Source: Mesostigma viride (lineage: Eukaryota; Streptophyta; Mesostigmatophyceae; Mesostigmatales; Mesostigmataceae). Taken from it: DNA of 64,000 nucleotides. Made by a program: the position numbers and the translations under genes. Below the pieces are notes generated by a model that was not told the DNA's origin, searched no databases, and saw only the letters and a program-made list of their open reading frames with translations. The DNA is taken from positions 5,840,282 through 5,904,281 of the forward strand of contig RPFO01000253.1 of the NCBI GenBank assembly GCA_009746045.1, in the 5' to 3' direction. The stretch's first letter is position 1; each line of letters opens with the position of its first letter. Shown here one piece after another: positions 21,301 to 29,869 of the stretch.

Positions 21301-23928
21301 GCATTCTTGGGCCAGCAGGTGAGAGGTGATGGGTTTAGAACACGCGCATTCTTGGGCCAGTAGGTGAAATCAGGCTCATTTTGTTTGTACATGTATGCTT
21401 GCATGTGTTTACCTAGTGCAACCTAGTACAACCTAGTACAACCTATTGCAACCTAGTACAACCTATTACAACTAGTGATTCGATTAAGGTTTTTGCGCTA
21501 AGCGCCGTGTGGTATATTGAACTAAGGAAACTAGCTTTATCGCAGCCAATGTGGGGCTTTCAGCCAATAAAATTGGGATAGGCGCGGCCACGTGTGGCGA
21601 CTGGCGGGCGGGCGAGTCAACTGGCTTCCCTGGTCGCACAATGCTCCCTTCTAAACCTGTCACCTGCCACTGGCGGGCGGCCTTCCGAGTCACCGAGTCC
21701 CAAGCGCAGAATCTTGAAGTACACTACGGCGTGGCGCGGCGCTTACTGGCCAGTCAGCTAGTGACCGTCAGGCGCCCAAGGCACGCGAGTCGACAGCCCC
21801 GGGGCGCTGGGCCATTGTTGACTGGCGGAAGCTGCTCGTAGTACTACTACTAGGGAGACTTGCGGCGGCGGGCCGGCTGGAGCTCATGTTGACACGGCCA
21901 AGTGTGGCGTCACTAGGTAGTAGCTTTGGATTCAACACGGCCATTATGTGGCGACCAGCAATTGCAAAGTGGCACAGCACTGCCACTTTGTGGCGTCTTG
22001 GGAACTGTCATTTGGGGGCGATATCACCACAAATTGCCAAAAGTGGCGCTGCAAGGCCACATTTGGCGAGCAAACACCACTAATCGAAGCACTGATTACA
22101 ACCTAGCACAACCTAGTACAACCTATTGCAACATATTGCAACCTGTTGCAACCTATTGCAACCTAGTACAACCTAGTACAACCTATTGCAAGCTCTTGCA
22201 ACCTACTGCAACCTATTGCAACCTATGGCAACCTATTTCGACCTACTGCAACCTGTTGCAACCTATTGCAACCTATGACAACCTATGGCAACCTATAATA
22301 ACTAATTACAACCTATTACAGCCTATTGCAGCGGGTACCTACCTATTGCAGCGGGTACCTCGTTGTTCACAACCTATTGAGACGAATAATTGCTACATTT
22401 TCGGTTCCCGAACTCGCATGGGAGACATGACAGATCCAAGTCGGCGACGTCCACATCAGCGAGGCCCTGGAAACGCTACTGGCACCCGCCATTCTGCCCC
22501 GCTCGCAGCTGGTGCTCAAGGTAGGAATATATGTATCGAAAAGCTGGTCGACTTGGTGTTTTGTAACCATTCACTTGGATCCCTGCTAGCCCCGCTCGCA
22601 GCTGGTGCTCAAGGTAAGGTAATAGTACCATGCAGTATAAAATCGATGTAGGAGTAATTTATTTGAGAAAATGGATCGCGCCGTTTTCCAACTCGAGACC
22701 TTGGATCCCCGGTAAGCCTGCTTGCAGCTGGTGCTTGAAATTGAGCTATCATTAGCTTTTTCCTCTTGGGTCACAGGTGCTAATGCGCACGCAGGCCCTC
22801 CTCTTTTTCGCAAATTTCAGCTCACTGGCAATCGGTTCCCTTCTTGCTTGTTCGTGGCAAGCTATATTGTTCTCACCTTTGCATGGACTGCGTCTTGCAT
22901 GTGGGTCGGTGACATGTGCTGGGCTGCTGGTGGGCAGGTCCTTTCTTTCCGTGAGTTCCAGCTTAGCTCAACCTTTTCTCTTGTCGCTTGTGCATGGCAG
23001 GCAATATTGTGCTCACGTTTGCTTGGACTGCAGCTTGCATGGCTGTCGGTGACGTGTGCTGGCACACAGGTCCTCCCCTTCATCCCTGAGCTCCCTCTAA
23101 GCTCAACCTGCCGAAAACTGCCGTGCTTTCGTGCATGAATGATCGATCATCGATGTATATGATTGGCGCGCAGGTCCTCCTATTCTTCCGCGAGTTCCAG
23201 CTCAACCTTCAACTCAGGGAGTTGGATCACTGGTTCGCGGATGACGGCAGCGGGAGGAGGTACTACGCTGCACACAGCCGGTTCCGATTTGCCTTTGTGG
23301 TGGCTGCGTTGCCAATTCTTTGTGATGGTCGAGCATATCTTGTGGCGTGCGTCTACCGCGCTGCTGTCAGCTAGCCGTGACGTGTGACGCTTCCACATCG
23401 CATGTGTGCATGTGGCGTTTCAAGACACTAATGTCAAGACATGTTTTTAAAAATTTTCAATAGAAGTTTCAATTTCTTTTGGGGCGGGGGCAAGGGCGGA
23501 ACGCGGTGGGGAGAGGGGAGAGGTTGGGGGGCCGGAGGCATTTGGGGAGGGGGGGGGGGGGGAAGATTATATTCCCTGTTCGTACCTTTTGAAATTGTGA
23601 CAAACTAGATAGTTTCCTGGATTTCGTAACTGCTTCTTATAATATATGGCGGGCATGCAATGGCAGGGTGATTATCTTGGTTGCTCCTCTGGCTCTGGGT
23701 CTTTTTTTATCTTGCTTTGATGGCTGTGTCTTTATTTTTCTTACACACACATTCACATGCTTTTCTTGCGTTTTTCCTTACCATCATTGCCTGTCCCTAA
23801 CGTGTCTAACGCGTCACATCAGGAAGGGCAACTACCTCATCACATTTGTCGATGATGACCTGCTGATTGGGAGGATCGCGCAGAGTTCAAATGTCCTGGT
23901 TTTCCGACGGTCAAGTACGCCCGAATAG
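16816..23928 (+). CDS. Plastid lipid-associated protein / fibrillin (PAP family), eight exons
   Basis: Fibrillins are plastid proteins of plastoglobules and thylakoids that bind lipids or quinones and act in photoprotection. Eight exons join in frame to about 300 residues: 16816-17013, 17125-17220, 17379-17501, 19156-19269, 20841-20933, 22434-22520, 23174-23259 and 23823-23928. The first ~60 residues are rich in Arg, Ser, Ala and Met with few acidic residues (ending near KARRQHCVA), like a chloroplast transit peptide. Family landmarks follow in order: RGASTTSPQRAVIQESLVES, LEGTWELLYTTVPDVL, VGTISQRF, GVTVTVSAQYTLSS, RRLDVEFEQ, LLAPAILPRS and the C-terminal FVDDDLLIGRI ending VLVFRR, then TAG. 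Six of seven introns are phase 0 and all are GT-AG. I did not assign a fibrillin subgroup. Introns 3-6 carry large repeats and several exon edges are duplicated into the introns. Confidence 0.93.
17125..17220 (+). CDS. Fibrillin exon 2 (RGASTTSPQRAVIQESL)
   Basis: The acceptor is CCTCAG|GTA and the donor is TCGCTG|GTAATG, 32 codons. The segment matches the first helix region common in fibrillins (GTxRGxSxxxxQR). Confidence 0.85.
17379..17501 (+). CDS. Fibrillin exon 3 (LEGTWELLYTT)
   Basis: The acceptor is ACTCAG|GTG and the donor is CTGAAA|GTGAGT, 41 codons with the first strand of the PAP barrel. Confidence 0.93.
18193..18760. repeat. Compound GA / GGGA / GGGT tract, G-rich
   Basis: A (GA)n run (18205-18340) passes into GGGA (18340-18378), then about 28 GGGT units (18378-18495), then irregular poly-G/GGGT, ending with GCGCGC and (GT)n near 18690-18725. 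It lies in fibrillin intron 3 with the G-rich strand in the transcript. Reading frames through it on either strand are low-complexity artefacts. Confidence 0.95.
19156..19269 (+). CDS. Fibrillin exon 4 (VGTISQRF)
   Basis: The acceptor is GGCGCAG|GTG and the donor is CTTCAG|GTAAAG, 38 codons. Three degenerate copies of its 3' edge and donor follow in the intron. Confidence 0.92.
19286..19415 (+). repeat. Three echoes of fibrillin exon 4 3' edge plus donor
   Basis: The real edge reads AAACTGGGCGTATGGCC, then CTTCAG|GTAAAG. Copies follow at about 19290 (AAACTGGGCATGTGG, donor GGGTAAAGC), 19337 (AAACTGGGCATATGG, donor CTGGTAAGG) and 19389 (ATACTGGGTATATG). Two of the three keep a usable GTAAG-like donor. 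Confidence 0.8.
19428..19515. repeat. Dispersed ~90-bp repeat, copy 2
   Basis: Second copy of the element at 16105-16215, in fibrillin intron 4, same orientation. A fainter trace (CAATCGATAGATCTC) lies near 19690. Confidence 0.8.
20270..20400. repeat. (GGGC)n tetranucleotide tract
   Basis: About 20 GGGC units with some GGCA and GGGT variants lie in fibrillin intron 4, G-rich in the transcript. Confidence 0.93.
20841..20933 (+). CDS. Fibrillin exon 5 (GVTVTVSAQY...RRLDVEFEQ)
   Basis: The acceptor is CTGGCAG|GCC and the donor is GAGCAG|GTGACG, 31 codons. Confidence 0.92.
21060..21362. repeat. 25-bp minisatellite, ~10 copies
   Basis: The unit TTGGGCCAGTGGAACGCG, then TGCATTC, repeats about ten times in fibrillin intron 5. 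A variant with an added GTGAGAGGTGATGGGTT block occurs at both ends of the array. Confidence 0.92.
21415..21476. repeat. ACAACCTAGT ~11-bp repeat, short block
   Basis: About six units of (T/G)ACAACCTA(G/T)T. The same family expands at 22097-22345. Confidence 0.85.
22097..22345. repeat. ACAACCTATTGC ~11-bp repeat, long block
   Basis: More than twenty units of the type GCAACCTATT or ACAACCTAGT, at the end of fibrillin intron 5. Confidence 0.88.
22434..22520 (+). CDS. Fibrillin exon 6 (LLAPAILPRS)
   Basis: The acceptor is ATGACAG|ATC and the donor is CTCAAG|GTAGGA, 29 codons. The last ~22 bases and donor are repeated downstream at 22590 and 22715. Confidence 0.92.
22588..22735 (+). repeat. Two echoes of fibrillin exon 6 3' edge plus donor
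   Basis: A perfect 27-base copy of the exon 6 end plus donor core lies at about 22590-22616 and continues as AAG|GTAAGG. A third, degenerate copy (CTTGCAGCTGGTGCTTGAAA) lies at about 22720. Both share the lead-in TTGGATCCC. The first echo is closer to the consensus donor than the real site. Confidence 0.88.
22791..23140 (+). repeat. Three echoes of fibrillin exon 7 acceptor plus exon start
   Basis: Copies at about 22791, 22934 and 23066 each keep CAG followed by a GTCCTC-like start and part of the REFQL-coding segment. They are spaced 143, 132 and 107 bp apart, the last interval reaching the real acceptor. The intervening DNA (TTGCATGG...TCGGTGAC...TGTGCTGG) is repeated too, so whole junction blocks were duplicated. 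The 22934 copy still encodes VLSFREFQL. Confidence 0.85.
23174..23259 (+). CDS. Fibrillin exon 7 (VLLFFREFQLNLQLRELDHW)
   Basis: The acceptor is GGCGCAG|GTC. I place the donor at GGGAGGAG|GTACTA because it joins in frame to exon 8 as SGRRKGNYL. The frame also stays open past the donor, so the exact 3' edge is less sure. Three echo acceptors precede it. Confidence 0.85.
23823..23928 (+). CDS. Fibrillin exon 8 (DDDLLIGRI, stop)
   Basis: A strong pyrimidine tract precedes ACATCAG|G. It encodes KGNYLITFVDDDLLIGRI, then a short tail to TAG at 23926-23928. This is the conserved C-terminal fibrillin motif. Confidence 0.92.
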
Positions 23929-24234
23929 GGTGCAAGAAGAAAGATGCAGGCATTTGCTTGTGTGTTTTAGGTGACTGCGTACACAGGTGCTGCGTAAGTG
24001 TGGCGGATAGGCTTCTGAGCCCGGGGTACATATGAACTTGCAGCTATAAAGCTCTCTTGCTACACCTGGAGAACTTTTCACTAGTAGAGATGCAGTGATG
24101 CCTGATGGCTGCATGGCAAAGTAATGGACTTAAATATCAATACCAATCATTGATTGGGGCATGTCACTGCGTCACAGATCTGAGTTATGGAACATGCAGG
24201 TTCTCATGATAAATTGATTGATTGATTTACACCT
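23929..24234. other. Fibrillin 3' flank
   Basis: The 3' UTR should lie here. I see no clear polyadenylation signal and no further gene. An ATTGATTGATT run occurs near 24215. Confidence 0.4.
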
Positions 24235-24555
24235 AACTGCGTCACGTGAGCATGAGCCCTCAGGGAAATGAAGATGTGATGGGGTGGATTGTGGATCGAT
24301 CTAGTTCCTAGTTATAGGGTTGTGGGCACCCCGCACCACAGCCCTAATCGCTATGCCTGCCAAACTTGGTCACACGGGGAGCCCCCACTGAGTGGGGGGC
24401 GGTGTCCTTCATTACTGTCTGCCTCCTATCTGCTTGTGCCATGCATCTGACTCGCGATCATATAACAGCCGGCCAGACCAGGGGGTTCCCCGGGCGTGAG
24501 CATGCCCCGTCTAGGGTGGCACATGTTCATGCTCACTAGATTAATTTAATTAGTT
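24235..24555. repeat. ~300-bp LINE-associated repeat, copy 1 (divergent)
   Basis: It shares with the later copies the order TGCGTCACGTGAGCATGAG, TAGTTATAGGGTTGTGGGCACC, AATCGCTATG, GGTCACAC, GAGCCCCCACTGAG, GTGTCCTTCATTACT and GTGAGCATG...CACATGTTCATGC. It is the most diverged copy. Confidence 0.75.
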
Positions 24556-24639
24556 AATAGACACGTGACTGCGTCACGTGAGCATCAGTCCTCAGTGGGA
24601 GGGGAACATGGGATGGAATGGATTATGTAAGCTATCTAG

Positions 24640-25387
24640 GTCCTCCACCGCGGCGCAGGCATCGGAAACGCACGCTGCACTTGTCTCTCGCCTTAACCAG
24701 GTGGAGGGCAAGTGCGGCGTGCTCATGAAGAAGCTTGAAGCCATCACCGCCACACCGAGGCCCTGGCCACACAGGTCCCAAAGATAGCGGAGCAGACGGC
24801 CACCATCCCATCCCAGCCACCCCGGCAGGATGCTGGCGACCTCCCGCCGCTCTCCTACGTGGACCTGCTGCCGGTCAGCGACCGCCTCAACCACTGACGC
24901 CATCGCCACGAAGCTCCAGGAGCTGGAGGACCACCGCCAGGCCCAGCAACGGGCGGTCACCGACCGCGCTCGCCGCGAGTGCCGAGTGGTGCTACGTCGT
25001 TTCCCCCAGAAGCCAGGTGAGACGTCAACCTCCCTTGCTGACGAGCTCAAGAACCAGCTCCTTAAGTACCCTCATGGGCCTGGTAGGTGAGGTAGAACTG
25101 CGAGGGTGCCACCGCCTTCCCCACTCACGGGACAAGGCGGCTTCCCCACCAGTCCTGCTCACCTTCCCCTCCCCTGAGGACAAGCAGCGGTTCCTCTGTT
25201 GTCGCAAGAGGTTGCACGACCTCACCTGGACGCTGGACGACGACCTGACCCCCGCTCAGCAGCAGCAGCGACACGACCTGTGGCCCGAATACCTCCGCCA
25301 CAAGCAGGACCCCCAAAGCCCAAGGTGTACTGGAGGGGCGGGGACCTGACGATCAACCACAAGATGTGGCCGCCCCCTGCGGGCTAG
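24640..25387 (+). mobile_element. Decayed LINE ORF1-like fragment
   Basis: Three overlapping frames carry pieces of one former protein: RARRECRVVLRRFPQKPGE, SPPVLLTFPSPEDKQRFL, TWTLDDDLTPAQQQQRHDLW and finally KVYWRGGDLTINHKMWPPPAG before a stop. The DDLTPxQ...R..L and YxRGGxL pattern matches the RRM-like C-terminal part of ORF1 proteins from non-LTR retrotransposons. At least two frameshifts break it, one near 25318. It lies opposite in orientation to the reverse transcriptase pieces downstream. Confidence 0.7.
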
Positions 25388-25796
25388 AATAGACCTAGCT
25401 TGTATCCCTCGGTAGTCACTGCCGCCATGGCAGCCATGCCTATAGAATGTTTGCCTAGCCGAGCCACCATACCCAGTCACGTGCCCCGCTCACGCACGGC
25501 ACACAACCAGCCATAGCCTTAGCTTAGCTTTTGTACAGCCATGCTACGTCCTGGCTATCAGGTTACTTGCCCCCGCTGATTGTTATGATATGCTCACATA
25601 TATGGGTCTTTTTGCACCCACAGATTGCCGGATCGTATATCGTGTCCGATTGCTACTGCACATGGCATGCCTCTGGCATGAAGGAGAAACGGGGTCTCTG
25701 CCCTTTCTTCTTGTTGTGCACATGCAGGGATTAAAAGCACTCCGGTGCTCTGTGACTCCCCAACGGGAGCACGAGTTTAATTAATTAATTAATTAT

Positions 25797-26030
25797 CTAT
25801 AGGTCCTATAGTGACAGGGTTGTGGGCACCACGGCCCGAATCGCTATGAATGCCATACTTGGTCACACGCTGAGCCCCCACAGACTTGGGGGTGGTCTCC
25901 TTCATCACTACTTGCCATCTATCCTTGCGTACCATCTGCCTCCATATTACAGACATGCAAACCAGGAGGCTGCCCAGGTGTGAGCCCGTCACGTCGATCT
26001 AGAGTAGCACATGTCCATGCCGAGTCTTGC
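25797..26030. repeat. ~300-bp LINE-associated repeat, copy 2
   Basis: Preceded by TTAATTAATTAATTA. It contains GGGTTGTGGGCACC, AATCGCTATGAATGCC, GAGCCCCCACAG, TTGGGGGTGGTCTCC, TCCATATTACAGACA and CACATGTCCATGCCGAGTCT. It ends in DNA unlike the other copies. Confidence 0.88.
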
Positions 26031-26069
26031 AGGAAGTAGCCCAGAGTGTATTATAAGCCATTAACTAAT

Positions 26070-26457
26070 TAATTAATAGACACGTGAGCACTGCGTCACG
26101 TGAGCATAAGTCCTCAGTGGGAGGGGGAAATGGGATGGAATGGATGGTGTAAGCTATCTAGGTCCTAGTTACAGGGGTGTGGGCACCTCGGCCCGAATCG
26201 CTATGAATGCCATACGCGGTCACGTGAACACGTGTACACGCGGAGCCCCCACAGACAATTGGGGGTGGTCTCCTTCATCACCACTTGCCATCTATCCTTG
26301 CGTACCATCTGCCTCCATATTACAGACAAATCAGGAGGCTGCCCCGGCGGGTGTGAGCCCGTCACGTTTTGTGTACATAGCACATGTCCATGCCGAGTCT
26401 ATCACAAAAAGTCCGCGGGTGGCGGCCCTGCCGCGTGCGGCCAGTGGGGCACGCCAC
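26070..26457. repeat. ~300-bp LINE-associated repeat, copy 3
   Basis: It begins with TTAATTAATAGACACGTGAG and the G-box pair, then repeats the full unit through TCTATCACAAAAAGTCC and GGTGGCGGCCCTGCCGCG. Confidence 0.9.
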
Positions 26458-26464
26458 TAATCAG

Positions 26465-26745
26465 TCTAATCTAGGTCCTAGTTACAGGGGTGTGGGCACC
26501 GCAGCCTGAATCGCTATGAATGCCATACTTGGTCACACGCGGAGCCCCCACAGGCTTGGGGGTGGTCTCCTTCATCACTACTTGCCATCTATTCTTGCGC
26601 ACCATCTGCCTCCATATTACAGACAAATTCCAGGAGGCTGCCCGGGTGTGAGCCCGTCACGTCTAGTGTAGCACATGTCCATGCCGAGTCTATCACGAAA
26701 AGTCCACGGGTGGCGGCCCTGCCGCGCGCGCCGCCGGGGGCACGC
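26465..26745. repeat. ~300-bp LINE-associated repeat, copy 4
   Basis: Direct tandem of copy 3, lacking the leading G-box segment and starting at CTAGGTCCTAGTTACAGG. Confidence 0.9.
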
Positions 26746-26749
26746 TAGA

Positions 26750-27105
26750 GAGTAAGCTACCCAGAAACTCAAGACACGGTCCCCGGATACTGGACGCGAG
26801 AGCCATCAAGGAGAAAGAGGTCTAGCGGTGGCTGAGTGAGCCCAACCGCCACTGAGGGCCTCTGTCTTCTTGCTGACCCCGAGCCCCACCGCTCGGGCCT
26901 CGATTGCGAGGCAGTCAAGCCACGTCTGCACGTGCTCAGTGTCCTCAAAGAGGGTGCATGGTGCATGTCGTCTGCATAGATGATTTCCGCTAGCCGAATC
27001 TCCGTGTTCACCCTGCCATGCCAGAATTTGTTGGCGACCTTCACCCCTGGTTCCCTAACCACAACAATTAGAGCAATTAACCGCGTGCCTGAATCATTAC
27101 GCATT
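26750..27105 (-). mobile_element. LINE reverse transcriptase fragment (YADD)
   Basis: The minus strand encodes RLAEIIYADD, the RT domain C box, preceded by a segment like the longer copy at 27842-28657 and followed, after a frameshift, by WLDCLAIEARAVGLG- and KKTEAL-like sequence. It is broken and inserted between repeat copies 4 and 5. Confidence 0.75.
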
Positions 27106-27116
27106 AGACCACAATT

Positions 27117-27490
27117 AACTAATTAATTAATAGACACGTGACTGCGTCACGTGAGCATAAGTCCTCAGTGGGAGGGGAACATGGGATGGAATGGATGGTG
27201 TAAGCTATCTAGGTCCTAATTACAGGGGTGTGGGCACCGCGGCCCGAATCGCTATGAATGCCATACTTGGTCACACGCGGAGCCCCCACAGGCTTGGGGG
27301 TGGTCTCCTTCATCACTACTTGCCATCTATCCTTGCGCACCATCTGCCTCCATATTACAGACAAACCAGGAGGCTGCCCGGGGGTGAGCCCGTCACGTCT
27401 AGTGTAGCACATGTCCATGCCGAGTCTATCACGAAATGTCCACGGGTGGCGGCCCTGCCGCGCGCGGCCGGGGGCACGCCAGGTGAGGAC
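27117..27490. repeat. ~300-bp LINE-associated repeat, copy 5
   Basis: Leading TTAATTAATTAATAGACACG with the G-box inverted repeat at 27135-27153, then the full unit through GGTGGCGGCCCTGCCGCG. Confidence 0.9.
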
Positions 27491-27548
27491 ATATCGCCCA
27501 GGCTGGGCGTGCTTGGTGCCAGCTAGTCTATCTGATCGATGTATCTAC

Positions 27549-28657
27549 CTGATCTGTGCGGGCCAGGTGCCCGGCTAGGCCCAGGCGCCTGTGCCTAATA
27601 ATGTGGGAAACATAGGGCAAATCAGCGTACAAATCCTCATTACTAATGTGCAAACCAAAGGGGATGTTAAGGGCCTTGCGCAGCATCTTGGTGACGGCGC
27701 CGTCGAGTCGTTGCTCCAGCTCCTGCGTCAGTGCCCACGTCTCGGCGCCGTAGGTCAGGATCGTCAGAATGACGACCTAGCTTGAAGAGGTCACGCTTGA
27801 CAATCCGGGCTAGGGCGGGGTTGCTCCACCAGCGGCGGTGGTCATGGATGGAGGTGCGCCCACGCCATGCGGATCCGTGTCGTCAGGTCGTCCTCGCAGT
27901 CGGGAAGCCAACTGCCGAGCAGCTTGAAGCGGCCTGAAGTAGGGTAGTTGACCTCGGCATCGTCTAAGAGGCGGAGCCGTGTGGGTGGGGGCCCTGCCAT
28001 GCCGAGGGCCAGGGCCTCCGTTTTGGGGCTGATTTCTAGACCAACCGCCCGAGCCTCGAGCGCCAGGCAGTCCAGCCAAAGTTGGGCAGACTCCGGCTTC
28101 TCGATGAGCGTGATGTCGTCGGCATAAATGAGGTCAGCTAGTAAATTCTGCTGGTTAGTCGGCCCCCCTTCTCCAGGCTCGTTCGTGATCGCTAGGCCAG
28201 GGGCACGGCCTGCAATGCTAGCAAAGCGAGCACGTGACTGGCGCATAGCAACATAATCCACTACAATAATAAACAGGTACGGCGACAGGACGCAACCCTG
28301 CCAGACGCCGGTCTGCAGTGGGCATGGCGGGGTAAAGCCGTGTTCAGTGCGCACCGAAGTGGTCGACCCCTCATACAGCGTGCGGATGACGGTAATCAGG
28401 GGAGTGGGGACGCGAGCGCGAGCAAGTACAGCCCATAGAGCGTCCCAGAGGACAGAATCAAAAGCCTTGATGAAGTCGACGAAGATCAGGATGGCGGGAA
28501 ACTCACCAGGTTGCAGGAGAGCGATTTCCTCGAAGAGGCGACGCGCGACAAAGATGGCCATGACGGTGTTGCGCCCAGGACGGAAGCCCATTTGACTTTC
28601 CCCAAGGTGACAGTCGAGAGCAGAACGAAGGCGGTTGAGGATCATGCGCATGAACAA
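27549..28657 (-). mobile_element. LINE (non-LTR retrotransposon) reverse transcriptase, 5'-truncated and frameshifted
   Basis: An uninterrupted 271-codon frame (28657-27842) holds the RT core: domain A LIFVDFIKAFDSVLWD, domain B QGCVLSPYLFIIVVDYV, domain C ADLIYADDITLIEK, domain D GLEISPKTEAL and FKLLGSW. Downstream, after a small frameshift near 27850 (apparently a CCAT duplication) and another near 27775, the C-terminal LINE segment continues with LTYGAETWALTQELEQRL and ADLPYVSHIIRHRRLGLAGH to about 27549. The endonuclease and N-terminal part are absent. I cannot place the clade. The copy is dead as seen. Confidence 0.9.
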
Positions 28658-28683
28658 CTTGAGTGCGGCGCTCTGGATGCAGA

Positions 28684-28752
28684 CTCACAATAATGAACAG
28701 GTATGGCGAGAGCACGCAGCCAGGGCTGCCACGCACCCTTCTGTAGAGGCCC
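28684..28752 (-). mobile_element. Second, tiny RT fragment fused upstream of the main one
   Basis: It encodes GLYRRVRGSPGCVLSPYLFI on the minus strand, the domain B region again, and is joined directly to the truncated 5' end of the main RT. It must come from a different copy. Confidence 0.75.
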
Positions 28753-29690
28753 ATTAATTAATTAATCAATTAATCAATTAATTAGGAACATAACTCCGTT
28801 GGGCCGAGTATATGTAGCACATAGCCCTCAGAAGGGGCATATGGCTTTTAATACACTCTTGGCTACTTCCTGCAGGTGGGGGAATGTAAACTGCCACCTA
28901 CTCTGGGTGCACAAAGTGCACCTGCCCACCACTGTATTCAGGCACCTAGTCTAGTAGGGGCACCGACAGAGGGGGGAAGATCAGCATGGCTATACAGAAG
29001 CTAGGGCATGGCGTCTCAGCAGAGCGTGGGCACAGCATAATTAACTAAAGCCAGGCATCATCTGGTGTGTGGCGCATCATGGGCACACATGTACATGACT
29101 AAATAATGCTCATAGGTCAGCTGGTAGAGTGCCTGTAGTAGGTGTGCATGTACAAGGCCATGGTCTAGCTATTCTACACTACTACTGCTGTATTCCCCTA
29201 AGCTGGGGCGTCTGGAGTCGCTGGGGCCTTGGTGGTCGCGGGGGTCGCCTGCCAGGGCTTGTGGCCGACGTAGGAGAGGCCCATAGCATCGTCGTACATT
29301 CAGTGCAGCCGCCATAGCGCCGGCCAGCCGACCTTTCCAGCAAATGCTGGGATCAAGCTAGCAATTGCGAAGCTGAAAAGAGGCCTCCCTACGTCCCCTA
29401 CACCACTCAAAGCACTGGCTGCCCACGATCTCAGCTGCGCCACTCCTGGTGCAGGTACGAGGTCTGGTGACGTACGTTAGAAGCTACCTAGGCCTGCACT
29501 TTGGGATCACATTCGGCGCCGGCACAAAAAGGCCGGCCAGTGCAGTACCCTTGTGACAGGCGCTAGTATTACACTACCTATGGCATGTCGGTCCCCTTTG
29601 CTCCCGTCTGCGTGTAGCATATAAGATGAGCAAAGCTAAACAAATTTCTCACAAATTTGAAGCAACCAAATTGATTAATAAAATAATAAT
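28753..29690. other. Intergenic / element-flank DNA
   Basis: It starts with TTAATTAATTAATCAATTAA, then runs of non-coding sequence including CAGAAGGGGCATATGGCTTT and several CCGGCC-rich stretches. No reading frame of note was seen. Confidence 0.4.
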
Positions 29691-29785
29691 AGACATGTGA
29701 CTGCATCACGTGAGCATAAGTCCTCAGTGGGAGGGGAACATGGGCTGGAATGGATGATGCCAGCTATCTAGGTCCTAGTTACAGG
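29690..29785. repeat. ~300-bp LINE-associated repeat, copy 6 (5' part only)
   Basis: It has AATAGACATGTGACTGCATC in place of the intact G-box pair, then the CCTCAGTGGGAGGGGAACAT and CTATCTAGGTCCTAGTTACA blocks, and breaks off into unrelated DNA at about 29785. Confidence 0.85.
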
Positions 29786-29869
29786 AACCAAAACTAAGTT
29801 TCAATGCAAGATTCAGCTGGTCAGATGGCATTCGTATGGCTTTGAGGATTTCTGCTCGGTGACGCTGCT

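Noticed and set aside
29105-29180. tRNA-like A box (GGTCAGCTGGTAGAGTG)
   Set aside because: No matching B box or cloverleaf could be built downstream.
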